Assembly: GCA_003260075.1 (NCBI GenBank)
Contig: QLIY01000336.1
Location: 65,656 to 129,655 of the forward strand
DNA length: 64,000 nucleotides
Source: Phallusia mammillata
Lineage: Eukaryota; Chordata; Ascidiacea; Phlebobranchia; Ascidiidae
Reading direction: 5' to 3'
How positions within the stretch are numbered: position 1 is the stretch's first letter; each line of letters opens with the position of its first letter. The notes beneath the pieces are model-generated. The model was not told where the DNA came from. It saw only the letters and a program-made list of their open reading frames with translations, and did no database searches. Of this stretch, positions 11,001 through 22,589 are shown one piece after another. A program made the translations under genes and the position numbers.

Positions 11001-13831
11001 ATATACCAGTAACTGTTCTAAATCATGAATTCCATCCTTAACTTAGCTCCACTTTTTACTATATTTTTATCTTGTACAGCAGTTAAGTCTACAGCATTCA
11101 GTTTCGTTAACGCCTTGTGTTTATCTTTAGGTGATTGTGTTCGAGTAATTCACGACCATTGCTTACGTCAGCGATCTTCAAGTAATCCCCCTGTACGTAC
11201 GTCATACCGCCTCCAATCACATTCCACACCTGACAGGATGGATTTTCTTCGCATTAAAAAACTGTGGACCGATGACAAGTAAGTTTACCAAAGAAAATAT
11301 TGCGCAGTGCAATTGTGTTTGTTTGTTCGCGTACTTTTGCGTTGCACGAATTGTACCTTACCGAGCGCCAGTGTTTTTTTAAGGTGTTCGAAACGGTCCC
11401 CCAAATTTCTCCAGCGGTTTCCCAAATAAGCAAATATGGCTATTTTTTGGTATTTAAATGAAACACTTGCGGTCTCTTAAAACTACTTAGCGGTCACCCA
11501 AACCAAACCTTAAAAAAAAACCTGCCGAGCGCCATTGGCGAAACAGTTCAAAAATCCATTTTACCTGTCTTTGAATCTTTTAAAGTTTGTTGTAGACTCA
11601 AAAGCAAAGTAATTTTTGTTTTCACTAAGTTTTAAAATGGCGACTGAATTCCGCGAAAAAAATGGCGACCACATGTTTTTCAACAGTCATCACAAAACAA
11701 CGCCAACTCGCTTTAAATCTGCGTACAGTATGACTCAGCAAAATTATCTTCGCTGTGGTTCATTGGTATTGAAACGTACTTTCCCATATTTGTAGCGGGG
11801 ACAAGTTCGCCTACGGTCACCATTTTCTGCGGCCTCATGACGTCAGGCATAGCGATGACAGACGTTTTTACAGCAACGAACTAATTGCTTCTCCATTCCA
11901 CGAAATAGTGCCGCTTGAGGCGGTAGTGAGTATCTGCTGCGTCATGGACGTCGAGACTTACTGTCTGGGAAAACCCAAAGGTGAGTGTCGCGAGCGCAGG
12001 TTACTTTGGGTCGAACACTGGGGTAGGTTACCCAAGGTCATGCCTACATCCTTGGCTAAGAGAGAAAGAAAAACAGCTTTAACAATCCACTAAAAACTTT
12101 CTGCACCTGCAGTTTCGTTTCACTTTCGTGCCTATTCGATTCCTTTGGAAACAAAGTTCAGCTTTAAATGTGTTACAAGCTAATGACATAATATCAGCTA
12201 CTCAAGCTTATTGTTGCTTTTTCTAATTGAATTACATCTCAATTTGGATTTTTGTCAAAATATTTGGTGCGATTTCAGGAGTTAAAGAGTCGGACATTTA
12301 CGTTTTGGAAAACAAGTGCAACTTGTCTCTGCGTGTAGTCGACAAAGTGGTGAAAACCCGGTATCCCGTCTACACGAAACCCCACGTATTCGACATGTAC
12401 CCAGACAAACTCACAGCAGCCCGGGACTATCAGGTAAACGTCCTTCCGCTGCGGCTATGATAAAGACAACCGGTAATTTGCACCCATATAGACAGAAAGA
12501 GCAGTCTGCATGTACTGTTATAGGTTAATGGATAAGCAATGCCGCACATACTGTGGGTTCTCGGCCCTTTCCGTTTTGTAGCTTTTTGTTGTACTGGTGA
12601 ATGGTATTCGCTCATAGTGAGTAAATATACCTTAGCTGGTCGCCCCTGACTCGGAGTTTACATTAAAACGCTGTTTGATGGACATGAACAACAAATTGAC
12701 ATTTTATTCTGGCCGCAGGTCCCTGAGCAGCACAGAAAAACACAAGCGCGGCGTACACAGTGGCTGAAGGCGACTCAGCATGGAACGAAGTCTGACAGTG
12801 GTAAGTAGAAGTTGAACCTAATACCAGAGTACCTCAAACCGAGCGTCGCCTTTTTTATGATTTGTCCAAGCGTTGAAATGAAAAGCAATCCTCAGTGGTC
12901 GACCAAATTCTGCTGAAATTGCTTGACATAAGAGACCAATATCCAACGACGACATAATCGTTATAAACACTTATAAATAGCGAGTTTCATTCAACGATCA
13001 AATTCGGACAAATTTTAAAACCAACACACTCAGAATCTGTTGTTACATCTTACATGTATGAATTTTATTTTATCCCAACCCATATAAATTCGACGCAAAA
13101 CAACATATACTGTGTTACTCAAACCTAAACCATGAGATTGAACTGCAAAAACTTGGCCGATTTCTCGCGATTCAAGTTTTTTGGAATTACGCACAAACCG
13201 TTACATGCAATTGTGCGCAGATGAAAGTAGTGGTACTGAAGAGATGAATGTGCAATGTTCAAGTGATGAAGATGACGACCAAGATTGTGGCGATTCAACT
13301 GACGTTGCCACGCAACAGGTCGACATGGAGATGGGAGTAGATGAAGGTGGAGAGTCCGACTCCGGCAACAACCGGAACGAAAAGAAGAAAAGATTAAACG
13401 GAATCCTAAGTAAACTAATGAAGGACGCAAGTTCGAGGTAAAAACTGTGTTTTAGTTGGAAGCAGGGGAAATGAAATCTGGTTAATTAAGAATTTAAAGC
13501 AAACAAATAAATGAGTCGTGATAAATCGTTCAGTAAAAAATTGACATTTTTGTTTCTAGACCGACAGTGAAAAAACTGGTCCTGCTGCTTTTGGTAGATT
13601 TTAAATGAGACTGCATTTGAAATTTGGGGGGGGGGAATAAATCGTTCAGTAAAAAATTGAAACATTTTTGTTTCTAGACTGACAGTGAAAAAACAGGTCC
13701 TGCTGCTTTTGGTAGATTTTAAATGAGACTGCATTTGAAATTTAAATGTAAAAAAATGTGAAAATCTGTCATGTATTCTCTGTCTTTTCAGAGTTCCGTG
13801 CTCACAAGCTTCATCATCTGGGAGTGAATAA
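341..13831 (+). CDS. ASH1L: ASH1L-type histone H3K36 methyltransferase, C-terminal part (SET end, post-SET, bromodomain, PHD, BAH)
   Basis: The gene continues from before the window. I place 16 exons, all in consistent phase: 341-490, 1693-1870, 2189-2308, 2690-2762, 3725-3753, 3896-4020, 4390-4522, 7094-7216, 8323-8439, 10617-10806, 11131-11278, 11796-11980, 12279-12433, 12719-12800, 13221-13437 and 13792-13831 (stop TAA). Exon 1 encodes the end of the SET domain (PNCEMQKW, then ELTYDYNFH) and exon 2 the Cys-containing post-SET (CGAKECRG). Exons 6-8 give a bromodomain ([30 protein letters not shown]). Exons 9-10 give a PHD finger (CICG, CEKCYVWQHCDC, CEEC). Exons 11-13 give a BAH domain ([28 protein letters not shown]). 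The SET-bromo-PHD-BAH order is diagnostic of ASH1L, a chromatin activator that methylates H3K36. The C-terminus is acidic and then serine-rich. The pre-SET/AWS region and start lie outside. Known from the family: nuclear, Trithorax group. Confidence 0.95.
1930..2045 (-). repeat. Possible tRNA-derived SINE fragment in an ASH1L intron
   Basis: Read on the minus strand, this stretch carries a good polymerase III B-box match (GGTTCAAATC). A weaker A-box-like segment (AGCCATCGG) lies upstream of it. I cannot fold a convincing tRNA, so a SINE or decayed tRNA pseudogene is only a suggestion. Confidence 0.3.
5001..5511 (+). repeat. 95-base poly-C run and duplicated ~118 bp segment
   Basis: A run of 95 C occupies 5001-5095. 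The segment 5096-5213 is repeated almost exactly at 5393-5511, and a second C run (12 bases, 5214-5225) lies between the copies. The stretch sits in the bromodomain intron of ASH1L (4523-7093). I see no coding exon in it. The long run may be a size-scaled filler or a real homopolymer; the short one fits the join pattern seen elsewhere. Confidence 0.7.
7525..8831 (+). repeat. Cluster of three C-run joins with displaced duplicate fragments
   Basis: There are three joins here. 8029-8138 is repeated at 8150-8252 around ten C at 8140-8149. 8670-8771 repeats 7525-7626 and is bounded by ten C (8660-8669) and eleven C (8773-8783). 8784-8831 repeats 8581-8628. The fragment 8670-8771 is a displaced copy of sequence 1.1 kb upstream, so the local order here is not trustworthy. 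ASH1L exon 9 (8323-8439) lies between the copies and appears once. Confidence 0.75.
8897..9017 (-). repeat. Penelope-associated terminal repeat, copy in element orientation
   Basis: This ~120 bp repeat is the inverted counterpart of 10275-10395. On the minus strand it lies 3' of the GIY-YIG stop codon (9273), where the LTR-like repeat of a Penelope-like element is expected. It contains a hammerhead ribozyme core at 8957-8995. The other copy lies across the N gap in the opposite orientation. Confidence 0.8.
8957..8995 (-). ncRNA. Minimal type I hammerhead ribozyme in the Penelope-like repeat
   Basis: On the minus strand the order is AGGAA (stem I), CTGATGA (8984-8990), a short stem II (GCC / GGC with loop ACACA), GAAA (8968-8971), TATATA, then TTCCT, which pairs with AGGAA. 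Stem III is only about 2 bp (AT/AT), giving an AUA cleavage triplet just before TTCCT. Minimal type I hammerheads with very short stem III are known in Penelope-like elements. All core residues expected for activity are present. Confidence 0.78.
9273..9647 (-). CDS. Penelope-like retroelement, C-terminal GIY-YIG endonuclease (5' part lost in N gap)
   Basis: Reading the minus strand from the edge of the N gap gives an open frame of about 124 codons ending in TAA at 9273-9275. It contains a GIY-YIG nuclease core: YGIYVANC, then a CxxC-type pair (CNECNAC) directly before YVGQT, a conserved Arg segment (RWRGHR), and a C-terminal CEAKWQRIL...KIN segment with the expected Glu and Asn. A Cys pair immediately before YVGQT is typical of the endonuclease of Penelope-like elements, whose reverse transcriptase would lie upstream, inside the gap. 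The element sits antisense in an ASH1L intron. Inverted ~120 bp repeats with hammerhead motifs lie on both sides of the gap. No reverse transcriptase is visible, so autonomy cannot be judged. Confidence 0.85.
   Translation of the reverse strand, partial: PAGEVRLIQNLSCRDYGIYVANCNECNACYVGQTKNPFSVRWRGHRATWKTFNYTEKNDKAALLRHYASKHINILKRKPDIATCYCITFVESPKKENLDMCEAKWQRILDAKINIQEMVLPRVR
9648..10274. other. Assembly gap (627 N)
   Basis: Unresolved bases lie in the ASH1L intron between exons 9 and 10. The gap truncates the Penelope-like ORF and separates two inverted copies of its repeat. Filler-run polarity changes from C to G somewhere between 8783 and 13626, so the gap is the likely boundary between contigs of opposite orientation. 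Confidence 0.95.
10275..10395 (+). repeat. Penelope-associated terminal repeat, inverted copy
   Basis: This is the reverse complement of 8897-9017, nearly identical over about 120 bp, and it starts directly at the N gap. It carries a second hammerhead core. Either the locus holds an inverted element pair, as is common for Penelope-like insertions, or the gap joins contigs that share a repeat. Confidence 0.8.
10297..10335 (+). ncRNA. Minimal type I hammerhead ribozyme, inverted copy
   Basis: The plus strand reads AGGAA (10297-10301), CTGATGA (10302-10308), stem II GCC-ACACA-GGC, GAAA (10321-10324), TATATA (10325-10330), then TTCCT (10331-10335) pairing with AGGAA. Predicted cleavage is after 10330. 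It is identical in core to the minus-strand copy at 8957-8995. Confidence 0.78.
13519..13742 (+). repeat. Direct duplication flanking a 10-G run
   Basis: 13519-13625 is repeated at 13636-13742 around exactly ten G (13626-13635), within the last intron of ASH1L. This is the first run in the window made of G rather than C. Confidence 0.75.
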
Positions 13832-15931
13832 ATTCTGCTGCACGTGCGAATTTTTCAACATGAGCTACGACGCTATCATAAAATGTGCTGCCGAAATTGC
13901 GATCTACTGCAGTTACCACACACTCTCAGTATTTTCACCAGCGTCAAGTGTTTCAACGCGGCGAGCTATCGTCGAGCCACTTTTGCACGTGATCATGTCA
14001 CGTGATCGTCGTAGCCTCCAAACAGCCGCGCACTTATGTCGGTGCCTGCCGCCGAGCCGAGTATTATAAACAAGACGCCTCCCGACTGCAGTACGTTTAT
14101 GTGCATTTGTCTGTCACGTAATACTAGCGAACACGTGACTTCGTGACCTTCATGAGATCAAATTTTGCGTTTTGATTTCTTTTTGAACCAATCGTGCATT
14201 TTATTCCTGTCAAAAACGCGTTGCAAAACTTTTCTTTGTCCCTTTTCGTGCACACAGCAGCTTCCGACCTGCAAACCCCCCTAATTGTAGATCACCCCCA
14301 ACCTAAACTGTTGATGACGTCACCATATGCGAACCACACAGACACACACCGTGAGACTTGCCATAAGCGTTCACGCAGAACGTCCGCTTGCCATCCACTA
14401 AGCAGCATTGCCCAAGCCTTCAAAATTTGTTTCCTGTACAGAAATTTCAAATGCGATTTGCCTATTACCGTTTCGAATCTCCATGACCGCTTGCCTGCGC
14501 ACAACTTAATCGTGTCACTCAAGAATTAACGATAAAACTGGTCGTTATATTGGAAAACAGAACGCCGAACATCGTGCAGTGTAAATTTTATATTTTCTCC
14601 GGCTATGACAATTAATATGTTGCAATAATCTAGGACTGTTACATTGGCGTCCTGCTTAAAATCTAAGACTAAAAATCAACAAACTAAGAAAAGCTAATCC
14701 CATGTAAATTTTACAAGACAAACTGTGCAAATTACAAGGTGTTGGTGCCACAGGTGTGTATGTGAGCCGACTTGCAACATACGCCGGCCCATACTAATGC
14801 AGTGTCCAGTATTTCGGTTTTGCGCTCGTAAGTTCACTTGATTTTTTTCGGCCCTTTCGTTTTCCCTTTTTAGCGTCTGTTACGATTTCGCAATAAATGC
14901 GCAGCACACAATCAAACAAAGTGAAAGGCGCTTGCTACTTTTTGCTTTGTCCTGATCCCTCTGTACATTTAAATGCCGCCCGCTGAAACCTACATATATT
15001 ATATATATATATCGCTGTTATATCGCAAAGCGCATGTGTACTTTAATGCGCGGGGTAAATGTCACAACGATTTGCATTTTTGTTTGTTTGTCGCCACGAC
15101 TGCGGACTTTTACTGCGTGTAACGTGAACTGATTCTGAGTGCTTTTGTAAGCTCGACGCTGCGCATATATGCCGATCTTATAGTACAGTATATCGTGTTT
15201 TAATTTAGTTTTCGCCGCTTTTATCACCGTTATCGGCATTTTACATCTCGTTTTACCCGCGCTTTTCAAATCACAGATTGGTGGATGAATGAACTCGCTT
15301 AAAAGATTTTTTTTGTTTGCTTTTAAGTTCCAATCAACGTGTTGTAGGCTCTTTAGCCTGTGCTGAGCTATCGTGTTTTGTTTGAGGCCACATTTTTTTC
15401 GGTTTGGAAAAAGGTAATGAAAAGAATTCTTGCTATATTTGGCATGACAAATTTTTGACCCATGTGTTGTCCGATCACGAGCTTGAATTGTTTCTTGCCC
15501 AATGGCTACAGTCTCGTAATAAACCCAGAAACATATGAAGTTTGCTTGCCAATGTTAATGTAGAATATAAGTAAGTTAAGTATAACAAAATCAAAAAAAA
15601 TTTCACCAGCACAAATCTTGTCGTTCAACATGCTGAGAATAATAAACAGCTTTCGAACAAGAATTCAAACTTAAGTTCGTAATAATAATGTAACGCCTAG
15701 TAGTTAATCAGGCACACATGGTAGCCTACTTATGGTTTAAGGGTTGCTATTATATGAAAAAGACATTTTGAAAGGCAATTTGTTTTATTGTAGCACCGGA
15801 AAAAAAACGCAATATTTTCAGCTACGTATATCAGGCTACACGATTAACATCTATGAAATCGTTGGTAGGTAGCAAATGATCACCTCGAGTCAATACCGTG
15901 CCTGCCATACTTTGTGGCGCAACGTGAAGTA
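13832..15931. other. ASH1L 3' UTR and intergenic space
   Basis: No gene is supported here. A canonical AATAAA at 14892-14897 could end the ASH1L transcript, giving a 3' UTR of about 1 kb. A TA-rich stretch lies near 14995-15012. The downstream NLR-like gene ends at 15932 on the opposite strand, so the two genes converge. Confidence 0.6.
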
Positions 15932-18900
15932 TCATGTAATAATGTTTCCTTGAGTATTGGCTTGAATGAATTTCTTTCCAGCCTCGGTGAAGCCGCAGTC
16001 ACTGATATCCAGTTCCGCGATATTTTGCGAACATGCGACTATCGACTCTGCATTTTCGTCTGACAGGGTGTTCCAGCAAAGAGCACATTTTTTCATCTGA
16101 ATCACATTTAAACAAAATTTACCTCTAAGCAATATGTTTTAAAGCCCTGAAGCGCTCATGCAGACCAGCAATCACGGCATGCGTTATACTGAATCAAGAC
16201 GGTCTACCAAGCAATCCAATATGACAAGGCACATGCTAGAAAAATTTAGCCTGCAGTGGGACTCAAACCCATGGTAGAAGTTTGAATGATTTACACATTT
16301 GGAAAGCATGTAAAGTAATGAGTACAGCGGGCTTTTTTAAACTGGACTGGACAGGCTTTTTATGTCATCATTCTAATACAGTAAAGTAAGATTGTGATCT
16401 TACAGGAGTTTGAAGGGCTCGGATCATTCGGGCAAGTTCCTCCACGCCCTCACACGTGATTCCGCAGTCACACAACATTAATGCTTCGATGTTGTTAACG
16501 CAATGCGCCAATGATATCGCACCCTTGTCCCCAATCTGGTTCATCGAAATGTCGAATTCCTTCATCTACATGTAAGAAAAAAATATCCGTTTTAATTCTA
16601 AGTGCAATGGCAAACTACAAATGCAAAACTGTCTTACTGATTTGTGTAACACTTTTATTTTTTCACTGAGTTTTTCCATTCCATCGCTGCCGATCTCACA
16701 GTCGTATAAAATGAGCACCCGGATGTTATGAACGCAGCTTGCAAGAAATGTCGCGCCCAAGTCTCCTATTTTGTTGCCGGAAAGCTCAAGATGCATCAGC
16801 TAAAACAAAAATCTATAAGGTGGTGCTTTTAATACTTATCCTTTTATCTGTGATGAAATAAAAAATAATCGTTTTAATAGATTAGCCAATTTTACCGAAA
16901 CGATTTAGCACTTTTGTGTGAGAAACTTTAAATTAATGTATAGTTATTATATTATATGGAGTAGCTCAAAAAATAGCTAATAAATAGGCTTGCAACAAAA
17001 CATACTGGTGTCCCAAGAAGTTGTACTCCCCTTGAAAGCCAGTCCATCCCATTCGCTCTGATTTGGCAGGTTTTCAGCACCAATTCCTTGATGTTGGCAA
17101 TGCAACCACCCAGTAAACTGCATCCCAAATCCCCAACATTGTTGAAGGAAATGTCGAATCGGGTGATCTAAAATTAAAGCAAAATTTTGGGAGACTGTTT
17201 AGGCATTTTTCAGGATTGGTGAAAAATTTAGACAAAGTTGCGTTTATAATTTGAAATCTACCCATAGTGCACTTACTGGTTTCCGCAAAAATAATATTTT
17301 GTCTGTAATTTTTTCCTGTCCGCTGAATCCGATGTCGCAATCGTAAATTAACAACACCTCAATGTTGTAAATGCACAGAGCCAGCAAAGTGGCTCCCACA
17401 TCTCCGATTTTGTTGCCAGAAAGGTCCAGTTTCTTAAGCTAACAAACACGTATTTTAAATTAAAATAGTACAAAAACAAAACAAGTCCATGCCTACTGGA
17501 TTTAGCAGAGCTTGTGTTTTGCTAGAGATTTGTTCAACTCCCCAACTGCAAACATCACAATGATGAAGTTCCAGTTCAGATAAGTTGTGAATGCCATTGG
17601 CGATTGTCGTTGCACCAGGGCTTCCAATGTTGTTCCAAGAAAGATCAAGTTTCTTGAGCTAAAAGCATTTTAGCCAACAATGTTTTTAACTCACAATGGC
17701 CTGTTTAACGGATGCGGTATAGCCTATGTACGTAGCCTATAATTAGGCCTATGCGTCCACAAGAGAATATTTGGGGGGGGGGTCAACAATGTTTTTAACT
17801 CACAATGGCCTGTGTAACGGATGCGGTATAGCCTATATATGTACGTAGCCTATAATTAGGCCTATGCGTCCACAAGAGAATATTTTTACCGGGATTGGGA
17901 CAGTGATAGGTAGGTCTAACAATCAGAAAACTTGCTTACCATTGTAAGGTTTTCCGTTTCAAGAACAAAAGAAAGGTTTGTCACATCGATAGGAAGAAGC
18001 GAAGAACTGAGGTCGAGTTCCGTTGGAAGTGTAGAACAAACAGATGCAGCTATTTTTCTGTCGTTTGATTCGTAGGCCCAGCTGCAGAGTCGTTTAATTT
18101 CGACTTTACTTTCGTTTCTCATCGGCTTTCCAACAAACTCTCCCAAGAGCAGCTTTTTGGCGTTCCAGACTTTACGTGAACAATTAGGGATAAGAAAATA
18201 AAGCTCTCGGAAAACCAAACTATCGCAAATTCCAAACGCAAATTTGGCAACAACTTCCCATCTGTCTTCTGCGAGCTTCGTGTAGTGTAGTTTGAACTCA
18301 TCCAAAGGCATGATCATCATCAGGTAGACGGCAGCAAAAAATTCTTGCCATATGAGATGAGAGAAATAGCGCAGTTTGTGGCCATCCAAAATTGTCAGCT
18401 TAAGATTAACTTTCCTGACCACTGATACTTTCAAAAATGCGTCAGCTGTGGAGTCATTGATTTGAGCATTTTTGAAGTCTTTAAAATAAAAAACCACTGT
18501 TCTATTTAGAAACCCAACCCAAGCCAGTTTTGACAATTTATCAAATTCACATTCCTGCCCCTTCAGATGGTCCGTTACGGCATATTGCCCACAAGTGAAA
18601 GAAAGAACTCGAGTAAGGGAAACAAATTCAATATCTCCATTGTAATTCATCAAGTAGTTGAGAGTTAAAATGAAATTGACAGGAACATAGCAGTATGCAA
18701 ACACGTTACTGTTTTGAGTAAGTTTTCTTTTGATCTCATCGTATTTGGAGCCACACATTTTTTGCCCAAGTACTTCTTGTGACAGTGGAGTTAATCCAAG
18801 TATCTCAACGATAAACTTGGGGCGAAATGCTGGATGAAGCTTGTACAGTTGAGCTGGTCGTGATGTAAAGATTTTTCGAGCTCGGGGGAGCAGGTTACCA

Positions 18901-20746
18901 CCCGCTAAATGCTTTAAATAGTTTTCTGCTTTGGACTCAAACAAAACCAAAGGTGGAGAAACCACTCCGTCAAAGGACAGGAAATTGGCTTCGTCCAAAC
19001 CATCAAAAATAAGCAAAACACATGGATCATCCAATATCACACTAAGAATGTGTTTTGCCTCGTCTGAAGTACATGACCACTCGGGCAACATAGTAGAGAC
19101 GAGAAACTGGAGAAAAGTCATCTTAGCGATAAAGTTAAGAAGTCTGACAGGAATGTAAAAAATAAAAGATACACTTCCAAAAAGCTGACGATCTAGTGCT
19201 TGTAAGGCCCACTGTTTTGCAGAAGTTGTCTTCCCTATGCCAGCCTGTCCGACAACGGCTATTACGTTTCCATGTTTTTCGACATAATGTTGTTTGGCTC
19301 TCGTCTCATTGGTGCCAAACTTTCGATTTGCCTCATGAATTGCTCTACTTCTGGCCGAAGGAAACATTTCTTCCGATGTGATGTCACTATCTGGTCGTTT
19401 GTACATTTTGTCAAGATCTTCTCTGCGGTGGTAATGTCCTTGCATTTGGAACTCATCTTCAACCTGTTGTGGCTTGCTTACTTTGGATAGGTGAACAGGT
19501 GGAATTGGTTGGGGTAGAAACTCTGCCAAAGTCGATTCTTCATTGGCGTTAGTTCTAACCTTCTCCTTGAGTAACACCTTAAGTTGACTGCCTGTAAGCA
19601 AAGCAGACCAATAAATTTACCCCATTGCACGTGGAAAAAAATTAAAACATTCAACAAAATTTAAATCGAATAGGCCTATAGGCCAAATTAAAAAAATTAA
19701 ATCGAATAGGCCTACACAGTAATTTCGAAAAACAAAATATAACCCAAGCTTTTCAGAATATTTCCAAACTCCAGCAACAACTAGTTACTATACTATTGAC
19801 TCTCATATTCCTATAACCACAAGAAACTTACATTTGTCGTTTGGTGTAGTTTTGACAGATATTGTCGTCTGCGGTAGTGTACTTTGAGAAGTCGTCACAT
19901 TTTGCTGTGTGCCATGGGTAGTACCGAAGTTCTTTGGCTCAGTATGGACCTGTGTTGGAACATAGGAAGAAGAACTCCTAGAAGCGGGTGGCAATGTTGT
20001 TGCTGCCGCCGACGCTGGTAATTTAGGCGAGGTTTCCTCAAGACACGGAGAGAAAACAACCGATGTCGATGAGCAATGAGGTTGTTCTGGTGTTTGCTGC
20101 ACCGTTGTATGTTGCTCAAATGTTATGTATATTGGCGCGTTAAACACTGGCCCAGTTGTATGAACGTTTGTGTCCCCAAATCGTGATTCGCCTTCCTGAA
20201 ACATAACATCGAATTTCTTTACTGCCTCCTGGAAACTACAAGCGTATGTTTTCTTACCATGTTATAAATTTCGGCATTTGAAACTGCTGGTCCATCGGGT
20301 AAACCGCTTTGGGTTGCCAAACCACCAATACCACCAGGACTTGTATTGGGCTGGGGAACATACGTCGAACCATGGGATGAACTGGTTGGAGCGACAACAT
20401 CATGTGTTGAACTAGTTAAAGGGACATCGTCAACCAAGTTATGGGCGGAACTGGCTGGAGGATTATCATCCAGACCATATGCTGTACTGTTCGGATGGAC
20501 ATCATCTTCTGCTGGATCACGGGTTAAACTAGCCTGTGGCGCAACATCAAGCTGTTCCTGGGACAAATTGCGTTGATTCCCTTCATCATTTTCCCGTCGT
20601 AGGGTAAAACTGTTAGAAGACAGACCTTCACCCACTCTGGCTGAACTAGAGATGGGTTGAACATCACCATGTTCTGACATTAGGCTAGGGTCAGATGCAA
20701 CAGCACCTAGAGCTTCAGTGTCATGTTCACCTTTGCAACCTTCCAT
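15932..20746 (-). CDS. NACHT-LRR (NLR-like) receptor
   Basis: Nine exons give 1170 residues in consistent phase: 20258-20746 (ATG at 20744-20746), 19832-20228, 17940-19591, 17497-17658, 17277-17438, 17006-17167, 16638-16799, 16404-16565 and 15932-16096. The N-terminal ~290 residues are Ser/Thr/Pro-rich with no recognisable death-fold domain. A NACHT NTPase follows: Walker A GQAGIGKTT near residue 410 and Walker B VLLIFDGLDE near 487. The C-terminus is a ribonuclease-inhibitor type LRR array (LDLSxNxIGxxGA motifs). Each of the five exons 17658 to 16404 is exactly 162 nt, phase 0, 54 residues, about two LRRs. Family knowledge: cytosolic innate immune sensing and oligomerisation. The ligand and signalling partner are not predictable here. 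Exon 1 may be preceded by untranslated exons. Confidence 0.9.
16140..16335 (-). repeat. Possible tRNA-like repeat in the last NLR intron
   Basis: On the minus strand a B-box-like GGGTTTGAGTCCC lies between complementary ends AGCCCGC and GCAGGCT, which would pair as an acceptor stem with one mismatch. The D arm is not convincing. It could be a decayed tRNA or a SINE head. Confidence 0.25.
17675..17885 (+). repeat. Direct duplication flanking a 10-G run
   Basis: About 100 bp at 17675-17772 recurs at 17784-17885 around ten G (17773-17782). It lies in the intron between the NACHT exon and the first LRR exon, so the coding sequence is not affected. Confidence 0.75.
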
Positions 20747-22103
20747 GGTAGTCTAAAAAAGAGACCATATTGTATGGTTTTTGTTACAAAATGCATGTAG
20801 CTTTTCTAGCGAACAGGGTCCCAGGAAGTAATCGTTCGAATCACTCTACGTTACGTATTTAAAAGCATACGTAAAATGCTAATTTTCAATTTACACTTAA
20901 AACATGATAAAGTTTTGACTATTACTGCTGCCATCGTCAAGCAGCAATAGCGGTGCAACTAGGCTACAGTTAGACTACAGTTCTACACATGAAAACTCAA
21001 TTGTACACCTGTATTGTCACAACCAACAGTGGACAAGGATCGTACAGATATGCATTACCACTTTTTACAACTTTTAAACAACAACAAACTTATGCAACAA
21101 ACAATTTAAAGTACAAATAGCTTGTAATTTTGACCTCATGTATTATAATTTGTATTATATGCTACCGGGAAAATATAACACTAAAATGCTAAATACCTTT
21201 TAACAATCTGACACCTACCCTTTAAACACAAGTCTACACTTTAGGAAAGGCAAAATGGGAACTGAAACTGAATTGCTTTGTGACTTCCTGCAGGTTACGG
21301 GGACATCGGGGGGGGGGGAGTCTAGACTTCAGGAAAGGCAAAATGGTAACTGAAACTGAATTGCTTTGTGACTTCCTGCAGGTTACGGGGACATCAGCTG
21401 ACGCCAGCAGCCAATAGCAATATTCTTCTGCGCATCGACAATCTCACTGAAGCGTAGGCTATGGGGAAACATCTATTGTTGGCAGTCTATAAATATACAC
21501 AATTCAAAACGAACGAAATGCATTGTTCGTTTGTTATAAGAGTTAAAAAAACGACACAGTAAAATATGGTCATCATCGGCGATGTTGACAGGCTCGTGGC
21601 GATAAAGGTTTTGTGGTTATAATTTTAAAGCCACCGAAAACAGCGATAATAGGCTATACTGTTTGTCGGTCAAAAACAAAATTAAAAATGTGCAACATAT
21701 CTGCAAGTAGGCCCAAGCTATATTATATACTCGTTATGACAATCTAAAACACTTCGACCTACAAGCTACAAAAAACTTTAATAATTTGGCGACAACGTCG
21801 TGTGCCCCATACTTCAGTGATAGTTAATATTGTGTTTATTGCACTACTTTGCTACATTGGGATTGGCAAGAATGAGTATCACTGTCAGATGATTTTTGTT
21901 CTGAAATACCGTTTATCGAACGGCGATGTGACGATAGTATTGCCCTCCCCTGTATTTTTTCCTGCGGGCGCCCATGGTTCCGTTGTGTCATTAATATTAA
22001 CCCTGCTTAAACAAACACAAACAAACATGGCTTTAAACCCGACTTTTTTTGCCTATACCGGTAGACAACCTAAAAGTCAAAAAAGCACATTGTTAGTTTA
22101 GGC

Positions 22104-22206
22104 CAGGGGTGCACAACCTTTTCGCTATGACGACCGCAAAGCGTCTGTCTGTTTTTGTTTCAAAATTACTGAATATAACATTTGTTTCGCAGTCGTAAAC
22201 AACTTG
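22104..22206 (+). mobile_element. hAT-like terminal fragment
   Basis: The sequence begins CAGGGGTGCACAACC, close to the terminal repeat of the 40-42 kb element. I cannot find a matching right end. The 22215-22589 element is inserted close to it. Confidence 0.45.
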
Positions 22207-22214
22207 CCTTAGTT

Positions 22215-22589
22215 TAGGCCTACCATACGTCCTCTTTTTGGAGGACATGTCCTCCTTTTTAACACAAAACAATTTGTTCTCCGAGGGCAAGAAAAAGTGC
22301 CCAAATGTCCTCCTTTATCAACAATTTCTGATTTACCAAATACATATGTGACAAGTATGCCTTTGAAAACAGCCAGATATATACATCTTCAGCTTATTTT
22401 AATACAGATAGATTTTACATTTTTTGAAAATACAAGCTTATTTTATCTGATAAACGTTAAACTTTATCCAAACTATTCTATAACGTCTAATTTTTTAGGC
22501 TTTTATTTTGGGGCGAGCCTTGAACCATTTTTCATGCTTTTTTATGACAATATGTCCTCCTTTTTGGGGATGGAAATATGGTAGGCCTA
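22215..22589. mobile_element. 375-bp non-autonomous element (MITE) with 8-bp target duplication
   Basis: It is bounded by 13-bp perfect inverted ends (TAGGCCTACCATA and its complement) and flanked by an exact 8-bp duplication CCTTAGTT at 22207-22214 and 22590-22597. The motif TGTCCTCCTTT recurs inside. The 8-bp duplication suggests mobilisation by a hAT-type transposase, but the termini are not classical. No transposase is encoded. Confidence 0.75.
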
